A DNA stretch of 64,000 nt from Eubacteriales bacterium (GCA_030524175.1 JAUNHC010000003.1:155912-219911); one strand, 5' to 3'. Positions 23,968-32,918 are shown, counted from the stretch's first letter. Numbers and translations: made by a program. The notes: generated from the letters alone by a model not told the origin.

Positions 23968-24804
23968 CTACTCCTTAATCGCTGTAGAAATAATTCCCTG
24001 TTCCAGATAATCCTGCCCTGCCAGAAATACAAGAAGAGCAGGCAAAAGCACCATCACCGAAGCGGCAAAAGCAAGTCCTGCACGCTCCATATCAATATTG
24101 GGAAGAAACAAGGACAATGGCCATAATTCTTTTGTCTTCAAAAACGCCATAGGCTGTTCAATTAAATTCCAATATTCCAAAAATCCCAGGACCATAGCTG
24201 AAATAATCCCCGGTGATCCAAGAGGGATCCCCACCCTGATAAACATCTGGATTTCCCCTGCACCGTCAAGCCTGGCAGACTCCAACAAGGCCTCCGGTAT
24301 CCCTTCAAAAAAACGGTACATGATGAACACCGGAAATGTGGAAAACACAGCCGGGATAATAATTCCCGCCAGGCTGTCAATGAGCATTAATCTGTCCAGG
24401 ACCAGATAATTGCTCAGCATCATTACCTGAAACGGCATCATCATCAGAACGATATAAATGGTAAACAATATTTTTTTACCGGGGAAATCAAATTTTGCAA
24501 ATCCCCAGGCTGCGGGCACTCCCACCAGAAGCTGCCCTGCCAGAATCCCTGATGTAAGCTTTACTGAATTCCAGAACATAACGAAAAATCCCGGAGAGTC
24601 CAGCAGCAGTTCTACATAGGAACGCAGAGTAGGATACTGAGGCAAAAGCTTCCAGGAAGCAAAACCCTTTCCCCCATGGAGAACTGGGAGCAGCATTTCC
24701 TGAAGCTCCACATTTCCCATCAAAGACCCGATGGCCAGAAACACAATAGGAAAAACTGCAATAAATGCAAGCACGGCCAATAATCCAGTCAACACCCTTT
24801 TCAT
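23968..24804 (-). CDS. ABC sugar-type permease, MalG/CUT1 family
   Basis: 278 residues, six predicted helices. The cytoplasmic EAA loop that docks the ATPase is present (ALLESARLDGAGEIQMFIRV followed by GIPLGSPGIIS). The start (LLAVLAFIAVFPIVFLAIGS) and the end EQGIISTAIKE are typical of MalG-type carbohydrate importers. No ATPase and no separate solute-binding gene are adjacent. An MsmK-like shared ATPase would be needed, and the propeller-solute-binding fusions at 26651 and 30466 are the likely partners. Confidence 0.9.
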   Translation of the reverse strand: MKRVLTGLLAVLAFIAVFPIVFLAIGSLMGNVELQEMLLPVLHGGKGFASWKLLPQYPTLRSYVELLLDSPGFFVMFWNSVKLTSGILAGQLLVGVPAAWGFAKFDFPGKKILFTIYIVLMMMPFQVMMLSNYLVLDRLMLIDSLAGIIIPAVFSTFPVFIMYRFFEGIPEALLESARLDGAGEIQMFIRVGIPLGSPGIISAMVLGFLEYWNLIEQPMAFLKTKELWPLSLFLPNIDMERAGLAFAASVMVLLPALLVFLAGQDYLEQGIISTAIKE

Positions 24805-24808
24805 GCGG

Positions 24809-25654
24809 TCATTCCTCCTTTTCCCAGGCTTTTTGCAGCCCCAATATCAGAACCAGAATGATCAGCCCTGTAAATACTGCGGCAGCCGCCATTTTATCAA
24901 GGGCCAGATCCCTGTACCAGTTGTTAAACAAATGCTGCAGCAAATACATTTTTTCATGAGGATAATCTCCTGCCACCAGGTATGCCTCACGGAATACCTT
25001 AAAACCATTGAGCAGTGACAACACTACAATGGTAAACAAAGACGGCAGAAGGTTAGGCATTGTAATCTTTGTAAAACATTTCCATTCCCCCGCCCCATCT
25101 ACCTTCGCCGCATCATAAAGAGCCTGGGATATGCCTGATAATCCCGCTACCCAAAGCACAATATCATAGCCCAGATTTCTCCATAAATAGCTGATAACCA
25201 GCACATAGAACGAGGCTCCTGTATTCATCCAGTCTACTGTAGGTAAAGATACTATGGAAAATAAATGGTTCAACAACCCCTGGCTGTGAAAAAGGAGCTT
25301 CCAAAGGAGCACCACCGATGCCACCGGAATAGCCATGGGCAGGAGAAACAGGCTCTTAAGCGCCTGCATGAATTTTTTCTGTTTTGTCAAAATAACTGCA
25401 ATTGCCAGGGAGAGGATAACCAGAATAGGAATACACACACAGAAAAACTTCAGCGTATTGCCCGCCGCCAGCCTAAACGCCTGATTCTCAAAAATAGTCC
25501 TGTAATTTTTCAGCCCGGTAAATTCATTGCTCACAGCACTGAAAAAAGAACGCCTGATCACATCTATGTAAGGGATAAGCCAAAATATACATACCCCCAT
25601 AAAACTTGGTAAAATAAATAGAAACCCTTTAAGAGCCTTCTTTCTTTTTTTCAT
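24809..25654 (-). CDS. ABC sugar-type permease, MalF/UgpA family
   Basis: 281 residues. Starts MKKRKKALKGFLFILPSF, as in the CUT1 permease family. The EAA loop is ALYDAAKVDGAGEWKCFTKI followed by TMPNLLPSL. First gene of the operon, 4 bp before its MalG partner. The promoter at 25730-25752 has two TTTAGAGA-type boxes and diverges from the response regulator gene, which implies common control. Import of an oligosaccharide-like ligand is the family expectation; the substrate is unknown. Confidence 0.9.
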   Translation of the reverse strand: MKKRKKALKGFLFILPSFMGVCIFWLIPYIDVIRRSFFSAVSNEFTGLKNYRTIFENQAFRLAAGNTLKFFCVCIPILVILSLAIAVILTKQKKFMQALKSLFLLPMAIPVASVVLLWKLLFHSQGLLNHLFSIVSLPTVDWMNTGASFYVLVISYLWRNLGYDIVLWVAGLSGISQALYDAAKVDGAGEWKCFTKITMPNLLPSLFTIVVLSLLNGFKVFREAYLVAGDYPHEKMYLLQHLFNNWYRDLALDKMAAAAVFTGLIILVLILGLQKAWEKEE

Positions 25655-25728
25655 AATTCTGCCTCATTTCTGTGATAATGCAAAGCATAGTGTACTGACA
25701 TGCTTTTGCTGATAAAAACAGGATACCA

Positions 25729-25752
25729 TGACAATCTCTAAACAACCTCTAA
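25729..25752 (-). promoter_or_regulatory. RR-box promoter of the permease operon
   Basis: Minus strand: TTAGAGG (25746-25752) and TTTAGAGA (25735-25742) with an 11-bp period, then 9 nt, then a -10 TATCCT (25729-25734). It has the same architecture as four other promoters in this region. Confidence 0.65.
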
Positions 25753-25765
25753 TTCCCAGAAAAGA

Positions 25766-25799
25766 TTTAGAGACTATTTAGAGAATCCCATGATATAAT
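25766..25799 (+). promoter_or_regulatory. RR-box promoter of the response regulator gene
   Basis: TTTAGAGA at 25766-25773 and 25777-25784 (11-bp period), 9-nt gap, -10 TATAAT at 25794-25799. No -35 hexamer is present: the boxes occupy that position, as in activator-dependent promoters of OmpR-type regulators. Confidence 0.75.
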
Positions 25800-25826
25800 A
25801 GGAAAGTCTGGGCCAAAGGGGCAGGC

Positions 25827-26552
25827 ATGATCATGAGACAGAATTGTTATTTTACAGATAAGGTGTGTGAGAATTTGAAGATATTAATTATTGAAGATGA
25901 CATTGAATTGTCGGAAGCTATGAAATTCCGGCTGGAAAAAGAAGAATTTATTGTGGATGTGTGCCATGACGGCGAGGAAGGCCTTTACTATATGCAGGAG
26001 GATCTCCATGATCTTGTGATCCTTGACAGGATGCTCCCTAAAATGGACGGTATCAAAGTTCTCCGCGAGGCCAGGCGCACTCATGTCACTACCCCGGTTA
26101 TCTTTCTGACCGCACTGGGGGAATTAAATGACAAGGTCACAGGCCTTGACAGCGGCGCAGATGACTACATAGTGAAGCCCTTTGCATTTGAAGAACTGAT
26201 GGCCCGTATCCGCTGCCTGATGCGCCGTCCCGGGCAATGGGATGATTCTGCACTTCTTAAACTAGGAGATATTTCCTTCGATCCCGAGAGCAACCGATTG
26301 TCTAAGCTTGACAAGGAATGTACACTCTCCAAACGGGAAGGTGCTCTCCTTGAAGTTTTTTTGCGCAATCCCGGCCAGATACTTCCCCGCCCTCTTCTGA
26401 TCAACCGGGTCTGGGGCCTGGACAGCGACGTGGAAGAAGGAAATCTTGACAATTACATCCACTTCCTCAGACGCCGCCTGAAAGCAGTGGGCAGCACCCT
26501 TAACCTGAAAACAGCCCGGGGAGTGGGATATCAGATTGATGTGTACCATTAA
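25827..26552 (+). CDS. OmpR-family response regulator
   Basis: 241 residues. Receiver domain with acidic pair EDD (24-25), phospho-acceptor Asp67 in LVILDRMLPKMDG, Thr in FLTALGE and Lys in DYIVKPFAFEEL. The C-terminal winged helix ends NLKTARGVGYQIDVYH. The chosen ATG has AAAGGGGC 4 nt upstream; a TTG before KILIIEDD is the alternative. The cognate kinase is not adjacent but at 33034, after three lipoprotein genes on the other strand. Both carry the same promoter boxes, which this protein probably binds as a dimer. It would then autoactivate. Confidence 0.93.
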   Translation: MIMRQNCYFTDKVCENLKILIIEDDIELSEAMKFRLEKEEFIVDVCHDGEEGLYYMQEDLHDLVILDRMLPKMDGIKVLREARRTHVTTPVIFLTALGELNDKVTGLDSGADDYIVKPFAFEELMARIRCLMRRPGQWDDSALLKLGDISFDPESNRLSKLDKECTLSKREGALLEVFLRNPGQILPRPLLINRVWGLDSDVEEGNLDNYIHFLRRRLKAVGSTLNLKTARGVGYQIDVYH

Positions 26553-26599
26553 CTTCAAAAGTCAGTATAACTCGAAGTTACTATCATAAAAGAGAAATA

Positions 26600-26644
26600 C
26601 CCCACTGGAATTTTCAATGCTGTGAAGCATTGAGTCCAGTGGGG
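26600..26644. terminator. Bidirectional terminator between response regulator and propeller-SBP gene
   Basis: CCCCACTGGA (26600-26609) pairs with TCCAGTGGGG (26635-26644). An inner TCAATGC (26614-26620) pairs with GCATTGA (26627-26633). It lies between convergent genes and is followed by ATATTTTTAT on the plus strand. Confidence 0.85.
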
Positions 26645-26650
26645 ATATTT

Positions 26651-29026
26651 TTATTCTGACAGATATAAATTCACTTCTTTGATAATTGATGATGCTGCTT
26701 CTTCCAGGGTGCTTTCTCCCTTTAAATATGCCTGTCCCTGTTCTGCCACAGCATTCAGTATGATATCATTGACCGCTGAAGGAACTGTAAGAGTTTTTCC
26801 GATATCCTGGATTTTCTTCACTGTCTCCTCTGACGGCTGAAGAACATTTAGGGTGACCATCTCACCGGTTTTGCCGTTACTTGAGCTTAATATGGATACT
26901 TTGCCCTCATCATCTCCCACATTCCAATAATCCCAATCCTCATATACTGACTGATTCACCGGTAGTCCGTTTCCAATCATCTGCGCTTCCCCGCTGAACA
27001 GGAACTGCACAAATTTCTCTGCTGCCTCTTTATTTTCTGTCTTTGCACTGATCCCTACTATCTGTAAAGGAATAAAGCAGTTCTCTGCCTGTCCGTTAAA
27101 GAGTCTGCTGGATAAAGTTCCCATCTCCTTCTCTGTAGAATCCAGGGTTGCCAGACTATCCGGTGAATACAGCCCGCCGATATTCAGAAGCTGGCTTCCG
27201 TCCATTAAAGGAGTACCGCCAACAGACATATATTCACGCTGATAATCATCACCAACCTCGTAACCATCCATCCATACCCCACCAAACCATTGTTCTGCTG
27301 CTTCTTTGCCGGCCTGATAGATACGATTGCTCTGCTCCAGATAATCCTTTACTGCTGTCTCGTCAAGAGTACCATCCTCCTTGAACCACGCAGGTGCGCA
27401 TACATCTGCCAAAGATTTCAGCAGCAGCTTGGGACTTACCAAATTATACATTGGCAGGCTGTCCGCAGAATATTGCTCCTTATTCTGTTCTATCACATCT
27501 GCCAGGGTGTTCAAATCTGTTATTTTATCCACGTCCCCTGTGTTCCCGCAGAGGAACGGAATACCAAATTTTGCCGGCATCCGGTAAATACTGTTGTTTT
27601 CATCCACATAGGCATTCTTTATATTTTCAAGTATCCCTGCATCCTTTAACACACCGCTTAAATCCTCCAGCATTCCCTTTTCCACATAAGTGTCTTCCGG
27701 GATTCCGTCCAGGATCAGGATATCCGGTCCCTTCCCTGCCATTATTTCTGTGTTCAGAGTTTTTATGGCATCTGTGCTTGTCACAGCATCTTCCCCCGTC
27801 ATACCGGTTTCCAGACTCAGATAAATATCCGGATACTTTTTCTGGAAGACAGCTGCTACCTGCTTCATCAAGTCGCTCTCCTTAAGAGAATATATCTTCA
27901 GCTCTGTATCAGGCACAGAAGGGGTATCTTTAGAATAGACATACTTTAGAATTTGACCTTTCATATTCCCCTGGCCTGACCCTGATGTCAGCAGATAAAA
28001 GCTTCCGTCAACTCCTCCGATGAAATCCACAAGTCCGCAGTCTGGTGACCCGATGGAATTCAAAGAACCGTTAACAATTTGTTCAACTACATTGCCGCCG
28101 AAAGTATATCCATATATTCCGGTATGGTCTACGTAGAAAATACTGTCCTCCTGATCGCCTTTGGCAAATATGATCGAATCTGAAGAACTACTTTGATTGC
28201 TTAAATTCCCAGACTCTGACATAATCTGCTTCGTCAGTGCTTCTTCATCCGACAATGGTTTACCGCTGTCTAAATCGTAATAATGTACCCCGTCATAAGT
28301 AACTACTATCAGCCTGCTTCCCACAGCCCCAAAGAACTGTGCAGAACCACTTTCTTCATAGCGGTTGACCACACTTCCGTCATCAGGATTGAGTTCGATG
28401 ATCCCCTTGCCGATAAACTGTAAAAGAAAAGTACCCTTATCTGTAGCTTTTCCTCTCCACATTATATCCTCGGCTGTAATATCATCTATTTCAATTTCCC
28501 TGCTTTCCCCCTCCGGATCAATATATGCATACTTATATTCGGGTCTAATATTTTCACCCTCTCCTGCTTCAGTATACATGCTTAGAAGCATACCGCCGTT
28601 TTTTGCCAGTATCGCTTTAGAGATTTCATAGCCCTCCATATCGATGCCAACCATATCAGCTATTTTCGATCCTTTTTCCCAGGTCTGGCCCTGATCTTTA
28701 CTCTTGGACAAAAACGGAGAATAGCCCTCATCGCGGTATATTATGCCCATAGACCCGTCATCAAGGAAGGTAAGGCCCTCAACATACTGACTCCCCTCCG
28801 GTACATTCATATCTTCCTCCAGATATCTCCCCATAGGTATATCCGAATCTGTCTTTGTCTCTGGATCTGCCTTTGCATCTGTCCCTGTATCTTCCCCCGC
28901 ACCGCCAGTTTCCTGCTTCTTTTCATCCTTATTGCTGTCCCCGCACCCTGCAAGGCCCCCCACAGCCACGCAAACAGCCGCAGCTGCCGCGATACCTTTC
29001 CTCCAGTTAAAATCCATTGATTTCAT
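26651..29026 (-). CDS. Lipoprotein: beta-propeller (BNR-type) fused to ABC solute-binding domain
   Basis: 791 residues from the ATG after GAAAGGAGGC; the longer frame would start upstream of the predicted transcript. Lipobox LAGC places the lipid-modified Cys at residue 28. About 50-370 is a beta-rich repeat region with an Asp-box (SKDQGQTWEKGSK) and repeats like SIFYVDHTGIYGYTFGGNVV. About 385-791 is a family-1 extracellular solute-binding protein (LMKQVAAVFQKKYPDIYLSL, ILILDGIPEDTYVEKGML, KEAAEKFVQFLFSGEAQ). This fusion should sit on the outer membrane face, binding a ligand for the permease pair at 23968-25654 and possibly for the kinase. RR-box promoter at 29056-29089. Paralogue of 30466-32793. 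Confidence 0.85.
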   Translation of the reverse strand: MKSMDFNWRKGIAAAAAVCVAVGGLAGCGDSNKDEKKQETGGAGEDTGTDAKADPETKTDSDIPMGRYLEEDMNVPEGSQYVEGLTFLDDGSMGIIYRDEGYSPFLSKSKDQGQTWEKGSKIADMVGIDMEGYEISKAILAKNGGMLLSMYTEAGEGENIRPEYKYAYIDPEGESREIEIDDITAEDIMWRGKATDKGTFLLQFIGKGIIELNPDDGSVVNRYEESGSAQFFGAVGSRLIVVTYDGVHYYDLDSGKPLSDEEALTKQIMSESGNLSNQSSSSDSIIFAKGDQEDSIFYVDHTGIYGYTFGGNVVEQIVNGSLNSIGSPDCGLVDFIGGVDGSFYLLTSGSGQGNMKGQILKYVYSKDTPSVPDTELKIYSLKESDLMKQVAAVFQKKYPDIYLSLETGMTGEDAVTSTDAIKTLNTEIMAGKGPDILILDGIPEDTYVEKGMLEDLSGVLKDAGILENIKNAYVDENNSIYRMPAKFGIPFLCGNTGDVDKITDLNTLADVIEQNKEQYSADSLPMYNLVSPKLLLKSLADVCAPAWFKEDGTLDETAVKDYLEQSNRIYQAGKEAAEQWFGGVWMDGYEVGDDYQREYMSVGGTPLMDGSQLLNIGGLYSPDSLATLDSTEKEMGTLSSRLFNGQAENCFIPLQIVGISAKTENKEAAEKFVQFLFSGEAQMIGNGLPVNQSVYEDWDYWNVGDDEGKVSILSSSNGKTGEMVTLNVLQPSEETVKKIQDIGKTLTVPSAVNDIILNAVAEQGQAYLKGESTLEEAASSIIKEVNLYLSE

Positions 29027-29055
29027 ATAAAGCCTCCTTTCACTTGTCATTTCGT

Positions 29056-29089
29056 ATGATATCAGGCTTATCTCTAAAATATCTCTAAA
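29056..29089 (-). promoter_or_regulatory. RR-box promoter of propeller-SBP gene 1
   Basis: Minus strand TTTAGAGA at 29082-29089 and 29071-29078 (11-bp period), 9 nt, -10 TATCAT at 29056-29061. Confidence 0.75.
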
Positions 29090-29113
29090 AAGGAAAAAAC
29101 TTTAAGTGCAACA

Positions 29114-29144
29114 GGGCTGTTCCAAATAATCTTCAGAACAGCCC
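29114..29144 (-). terminator. Weak terminator after the truncated propeller gene
   Basis: GGGCTGTTC (29114-29122) and GAACAGCCC (29136-29144), a 9-bp stem with a 13-nt loop. No immediate U-run; a T-run (AAGTTTTTTCC on the minus strand) lies about 10 nt further. Confidence 0.4.
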
Positions 29145-29236
29145 CACTGTTATAAAATTCATATAATGATATTGAGGTAAAAAGGTATTACGACCCCTGA
29201 TCCATAAATTTATATCCCGATTTATGCAGCCTGTAC

Positions 29237-30277
29237 TTATATTGTACCGGACATACCTGAGTATTTATACATCTCAGAATGGATATTCTCTGAAGCAACA
29301 TCAAAAACCAAAACATAAAAATTGCCTTCGTCATCCTTTGTAAAATCCATTATTCCGCTGGCAGTATTCTCTTCATAAAACGGTCCGTCTACGATTTTCT
29401 CCATGATATCTGTATTAAACTCATAGCTGTATATACCGTTATTATCAATATAATACACCCTATCCTCCTGCTTCCGGCCGGCAAACATAACAAGAGAGGT
29501 TCCGTTCAATGCCTGCGTATGATATTGCGGATCATCCTCAAGGGTCTTGGCCAGTAATTTTCCATCCTCCAAAGCTTCACCTGTATCTATATCATAGAAT
29601 TTGACTTTCAACAGTTCCGCCGCGATCAGCCGGTTCCCTGCAACTCCAAAATACCACACGAAATCATCTGTATATCGATTTTCCACCCTGCCGTCCGCAA
29701 GATTAACTTCTATTATTCCTTCCCCTATCGTATGTAGAATCACTTTTCCATCTTCTGTAAAACTGCTGTTCATTATACCATCTGCCTCTTCAAGCCCCTC
29801 AATGTCCAGGATATTTACCTGATTGTCGGCAGATATATAATATCTGTCTGTTCTGAAATCCTCCGGGTCTAATTGTTCTTTTTTCAAAGTGGATAAAATA
29901 CTGACAAAAACACCGCCATCTTCTGCAATACTCAGACCTGACACATCACCTAATATTCTGTCTGTGTCCAGGATTTCTCCTAAGGTTTTTCCTTCTTCCC
30001 AAGTTGTCCCTCCGTCGCTAGAATCCACTATATGTACAATTTGACTATCGTCCATATATGCCAGCCGGATCGTGCCATCCTTAAGGATTCTTACTCTTTC
30101 TGCTTTCAGACATCCTTCCGGCAAAATCACCTCTTGTTTCAAATATGTCCCCTCGGATGGTGTCTCACCCGTATCCGCACCATCAACTTTAAACGGCATA
30201 CCTGCCAGTATCAAAACAGAAAAAAACATTGCTAAAGCGACTGCTCCCTTTTTATAAAACAAATATTTCTTTTTCAT
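29237..30277 (-). CDS. Free-standing propeller paralogue lacking the solute-binding domain
   Basis: 346 residues. It aligns with the propeller halves of its two neighbours: Asp-box SSDGGTTWEEGKT, DRVYYIDNNGIYSYEFNTDI, GIMDFTKDDEGNFYVLV. It stops exactly where they enter the solute-binding domain. No solute-binding remnant fits in the 136 bp that follow. The signal peptide (VALAMFFSVLILAGM) has Met where the lipobox Cys should be, so the product is secreted or membrane-held rather than lipidated. It has a strong ribosome binding site (AAGGAGGG) but no TTTAGAGA boxes upstream. It may be a decoy/accessory protein or a decaying duplicate; the intact frame argues for some function. Confidence 0.7.
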   Translation of the reverse strand: MKKKYLFYKKGAVALAMFFSVLILAGMPFKVDGADTGETPSEGTYLKQEVILPEGCLKAERVRILKDGTIRLAYMDDSQIVHIVDSSDGGTTWEEGKTLGEILDTDRILGDVSGLSIAEDGGVFVSILSTLKKEQLDPEDFRTDRYYISADNQVNILDIEGLEEADGIMNSSFTEDGKVILHTIGEGIIEVNLADGRVENRYTDDFVWYFGVAGNRLIAAELLKVKFYDIDTGEALEDGKLLAKTLEDDPQYHTQALNGTSLVMFAGRKQEDRVYYIDNNGIYSYEFNTDIMEKIVDGPFYEENTASGIMDFTKDDEGNFYVLVFDVASENIHSEMYKYSGMSGTI

Positions 30278-30436
30278 TATTATCCCTCCTTCTGATGTAT
30301 CTTAAACATATCATATTTTAATATTTTTCACAATAATTTCTTGTATTCCGCACTAATATTCTGATTTCGTAAACATCACTCCCCATTTTGTATTTATTAT
30401 ATCTTCTCAAAATATAGTCTGCTATCTCAGAAAAAA

Positions 30437-30460
30437 TGCCCCGGCTGCCAAGCCAGGGCA
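30437..30460 (-). terminator. Terminator of propeller-SBP gene 2
   Basis: TGCCCCGGCT (30437-30446) and AGCCAGGGCA (30451-30460), followed on the minus strand by TTTTTTCTGAG. It starts only a few bases after the stop codon, so the truncated propeller gene is probably not read from this transcript. Confidence 0.8.
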
Positions 30461-30465
30461 TAAAT

Positions 30466-32793
30466 TTATTCCGACAACTGGAGATTAATTTCCTGTACAA
30501 TTCTGTCCGCAGCTTCTCCGAGGGTAATCCTGCCTTCCAAATATTCCACTCCAGAATCCGCCACGGCATTTAAAAGACTTTCATTATATCCTGAAGGTAC
30601 AGTCAGGCTCTTTCCAATTTCCTGCATTTTCTTTATTGCCTCATCTCCCGGCAACTTAACTTCCAGTTCCACACTTCCCCTTCCCTCAAAATAGTGGCTG
30701 GTAACATCCACAATCTGCCCTTCTTCTCCTGATCTCCAATAATTTATATCTTCAAAAACACCTTGGTTTACCGGAAGTCCTGTCCCTAAGTTCAATTCCT
30801 GTCCTTCTTTGCTGAACACAAACCTGATAAACTTTTCAGCGTTCTTGTTGTTTTCTGACATCTCACTGATCCCTACAATCCCTGCAGAAATAAAACAATC
30901 CTCTGCCTGTCCGTTCCACAGCCTACCTGTCAAAGAGCCGTGCTTTTTCTCCATAGAATCCATTGCTGCCAACTCTATCGGTGAATACAGCCCCCCAATC
31001 TCCAGCATTATATCGTCATAAAGCATGGTGACTGAATTTGTATATACACTCCCAAGACTTCTGCTGTATTTATAATCCGGACTGACGCCGCAAGCCTCCT
31101 TATATTTCTCTACAGCCTTTCTCCCTGCCTGATAGATTCTGTTAACCTGTTCAAGATATTCTGAAATTTTTTCTCTGTCCAACATACCATCATCCTGAAA
31201 CCATGCAGGGGATGAGGTCACTGACAAACCTCTCACAAGCTTCTCCGGATAATATGCCTGTGAGGTGGGAATGAATTTTTCATTAAACTCCTTTTCCTCC
31301 ACTTTATCTGCAAACGACTTTAAATCCCGTATACTGTCCAAATCTTCTTTCCTGCCTTCCAGAACAGGTATTCCGAATCTCATAGGAAGCATATAAATAC
31401 TTCCGTCTTCCTCTACATAGGCATTTTTAATATTTTCCAGGATATCTGCATCTCCCAGTAATCCACTCATATCAGAGAGCAAACCTTTTGGGATATAAGA
31501 ATCAGCCGGTAAATCATCCAGGATCAGAATATCCGGCCCCTTCCCTGCCATAATTTCAGTATTCAATGTTTTAACTGCATCCTCATTTGTAACAGCCTCA
31601 TCTTCTGTTATGCCTGATTCAATCTTCAGATGAATATCCGGATATTTTTTCTGGAAAACAGCTGCAATCTGTTTCAGTGCATTGTCTTCCCTTAAAGAAT
31701 ATACTGTCAGCTCTGTGTCAGGCAAAGAGGGCATGTCCTTAGTATATACATACCGAAGCAGTCTTGCGGTACCGCTCTGTGAACTGCCGTCTGATACGGC
31801 CACATAAAAATCCCCTTCTTCATCTTGTGCAAAATCCACAAATCCCACATTTGGTGCTCCCATGGAATTAAGCTGTGCATCAATAATCTGTTCAACTACA
31901 CTGCCGCCCAAAACATATCTGTACATACCCTGGTGGTCAATATAAAACAAACTGTTATCTTCGTCTCCGTCTATAAATAAAATAGGATTCACCTGTAAAG
32001 ATCTGAGGAACATATTTGAGTTTTTCATAGAGACCTGCTTCGTAAGGGGTTCCAGATTATCCAGGGGTTTTCCGGTATCCAAATCATAGTAGTGGATATC
32101 TTTGTCAAAAATTGTGATCATTATATTTCCCGCCAGTCCAAAATTATTCACTGGATTTCCTTTTTCATATTCAGAGATAACAGCATCTTCTTTTATATCT
32201 ATTTCCTGTACACTGTCCCCTGCTTTCACAAACAATCTGCCCTCCTTCGAAAAATCATTGCGGCTTATGATCCCATTTAATTCCTCTCCAACTGTCAGCT
32301 CCTTTTTCTGCCCTTGGGGAGAAAAATACAGACAATGAGTAATTGCTTCTTTATTATTTCCTTCTCCCATAAACTTTGCAGTGGATATGAAAATCCCTCC
32401 GTCCTTGGCTAATGCGGCAGGACAGGTGGTATAACCCGTATTTTTTCCTGACGGCTCTGTCAAATTAAATTTTTCCGTCCAGGTCTTTCCTTTATCCTCA
32501 GAATCTGCTGCTATCAGCCTTTGTTCTTCATCTGAATAGACAATACGCATGACCCCGGTGTCTAGAAACTCCACTGCTTCAATTGCTCTGCATCCTTTTG
32601 GAAGAGATACTTCCTCTTCCTGGTAACGTCCCATGGCTTTCACATCTTCTATCTCAAGTACCTCACTGCCTCCGGCTGCCGGTTTTTCTTCTTCCCACTG
32701 CCCGTTGCATCCGGCAAGCCCCACACCCCCGGCTGCCATCAAACAGACAATAGCTCTCCCAAGCCATTGTCTCCAATTTCCTCTTCTCTTCAT
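30466..32793 (-). CDS. Lipoprotein: beta-propeller (BNR-type) fused to ABC solute-binding domain, second copy
   Basis: 775 residues from the ATG preceded by GTGAGGT; a GTG 21 bases earlier is inside the leader. Lipobox LAGC, lipid Cys at residue 29. N-terminal half: Asp-box SEDKGKTWTEKFN, YYDLDTGKPLDNLEP, LFYIDHQGMYRYVLGGSVV. C-terminal half: family-1 solute-binding protein (LKQIAAVFQKKYPDIHLKIE, TLNTEIMAGKGPDILILDDL, NAEKFIRFVFSKEGQELNLG). It is clearly homologous to 26651-29026 over its whole length yet diverged, so the two may bind different ligands. RR-box promoter at 32836-32869. Confidence 0.85.
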   Translation of the reverse strand: MKRRGNWRQWLGRAIVCLMAAGGVGLAGCNGQWEEEKPAAGGSEVLEIEDVKAMGRYQEEEVSLPKGCRAIEAVEFLDTGVMRIVYSDEEQRLIAADSEDKGKTWTEKFNLTEPSGKNTGYTTCPAALAKDGGIFISTAKFMGEGNNKEAITHCLYFSPQGQKKELTVGEELNGIISRNDFSKEGRLFVKAGDSVQEIDIKEDAVISEYEKGNPVNNFGLAGNIMITIFDKDIHYYDLDTGKPLDNLEPLTKQVSMKNSNMFLRSLQVNPILFIDGDEDNSLFYIDHQGMYRYVLGGSVVEQIIDAQLNSMGAPNVGFVDFAQDEEGDFYVAVSDGSSQSGTARLLRYVYTKDMPSLPDTELTVYSLREDNALKQIAAVFQKKYPDIHLKIESGITEDEAVTNEDAVKTLNTEIMAGKGPDILILDDLPADSYIPKGLLSDMSGLLGDADILENIKNAYVEEDGSIYMLPMRFGIPVLEGRKEDLDSIRDLKSFADKVEEKEFNEKFIPTSQAYYPEKLVRGLSVTSSPAWFQDDGMLDREKISEYLEQVNRIYQAGRKAVEKYKEACGVSPDYKYSRSLGSVYTNSVTMLYDDIMLEIGGLYSPIELAAMDSMEKKHGSLTGRLWNGQAEDCFISAGIVGISEMSENNKNAEKFIRFVFSKEGQELNLGTGLPVNQGVFEDINYWRSGEEGQIVDVTSHYFEGRGSVELEVKLPGDEAIKKMQEIGKSLTVPSGYNESLLNAVADSGVEYLEGRITLGEAADRIVQEINLQLSE

Positions 32794-32835
32794 ACAACAG
32801 TACCTCACTCTCACTAATATTCCACTAAGATAAAT

Positions 32836-32869
32836 ATTCTACCATCTCTGTCTCTAAAAAATCTCTAAT
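32836..32869 (-). promoter_or_regulatory. RR-box promoter of propeller-SBP gene 2
   Basis: Minus strand ATTAGAGA (32862-32869) and TTTAGAGA (32851-32858), 11-bp period, 9 nt, -10 TAGAAT (32836-32841). Confidence 0.75.
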
Positions 32870-32896
32870 CAAGGAGTTAAGGGCAAACGTATTCCT

Positions 32897-32918
32897 GGTC
32901 ACGGAGTGAGCCGTAACC
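32897..32918. repeat. Inverted repeat between two divergent RR-box promoters
   Basis: GGTCACGG (32897-32904) and CCGTAACC (32911-32918) pair with one mismatch. The repeat is centred between the propeller-SBP and kinase promoters. It could be an extra regulator site; there is no other support. Confidence 0.3.

Noticed and set aside
27394-27885. Plus-strand frame of 163 codons
   Set aside because: Antisense to the solute-binding half of the propeller-SBP gene, with no promoter or ribosome binding site.
29101-29236. Frameshifted remnant of a solute-binding domain after the short propeller gene
   Set aside because: Only 136 bp are available and they show a hairpin and AT-rich DNA with no recognisable solute-binding sequence.
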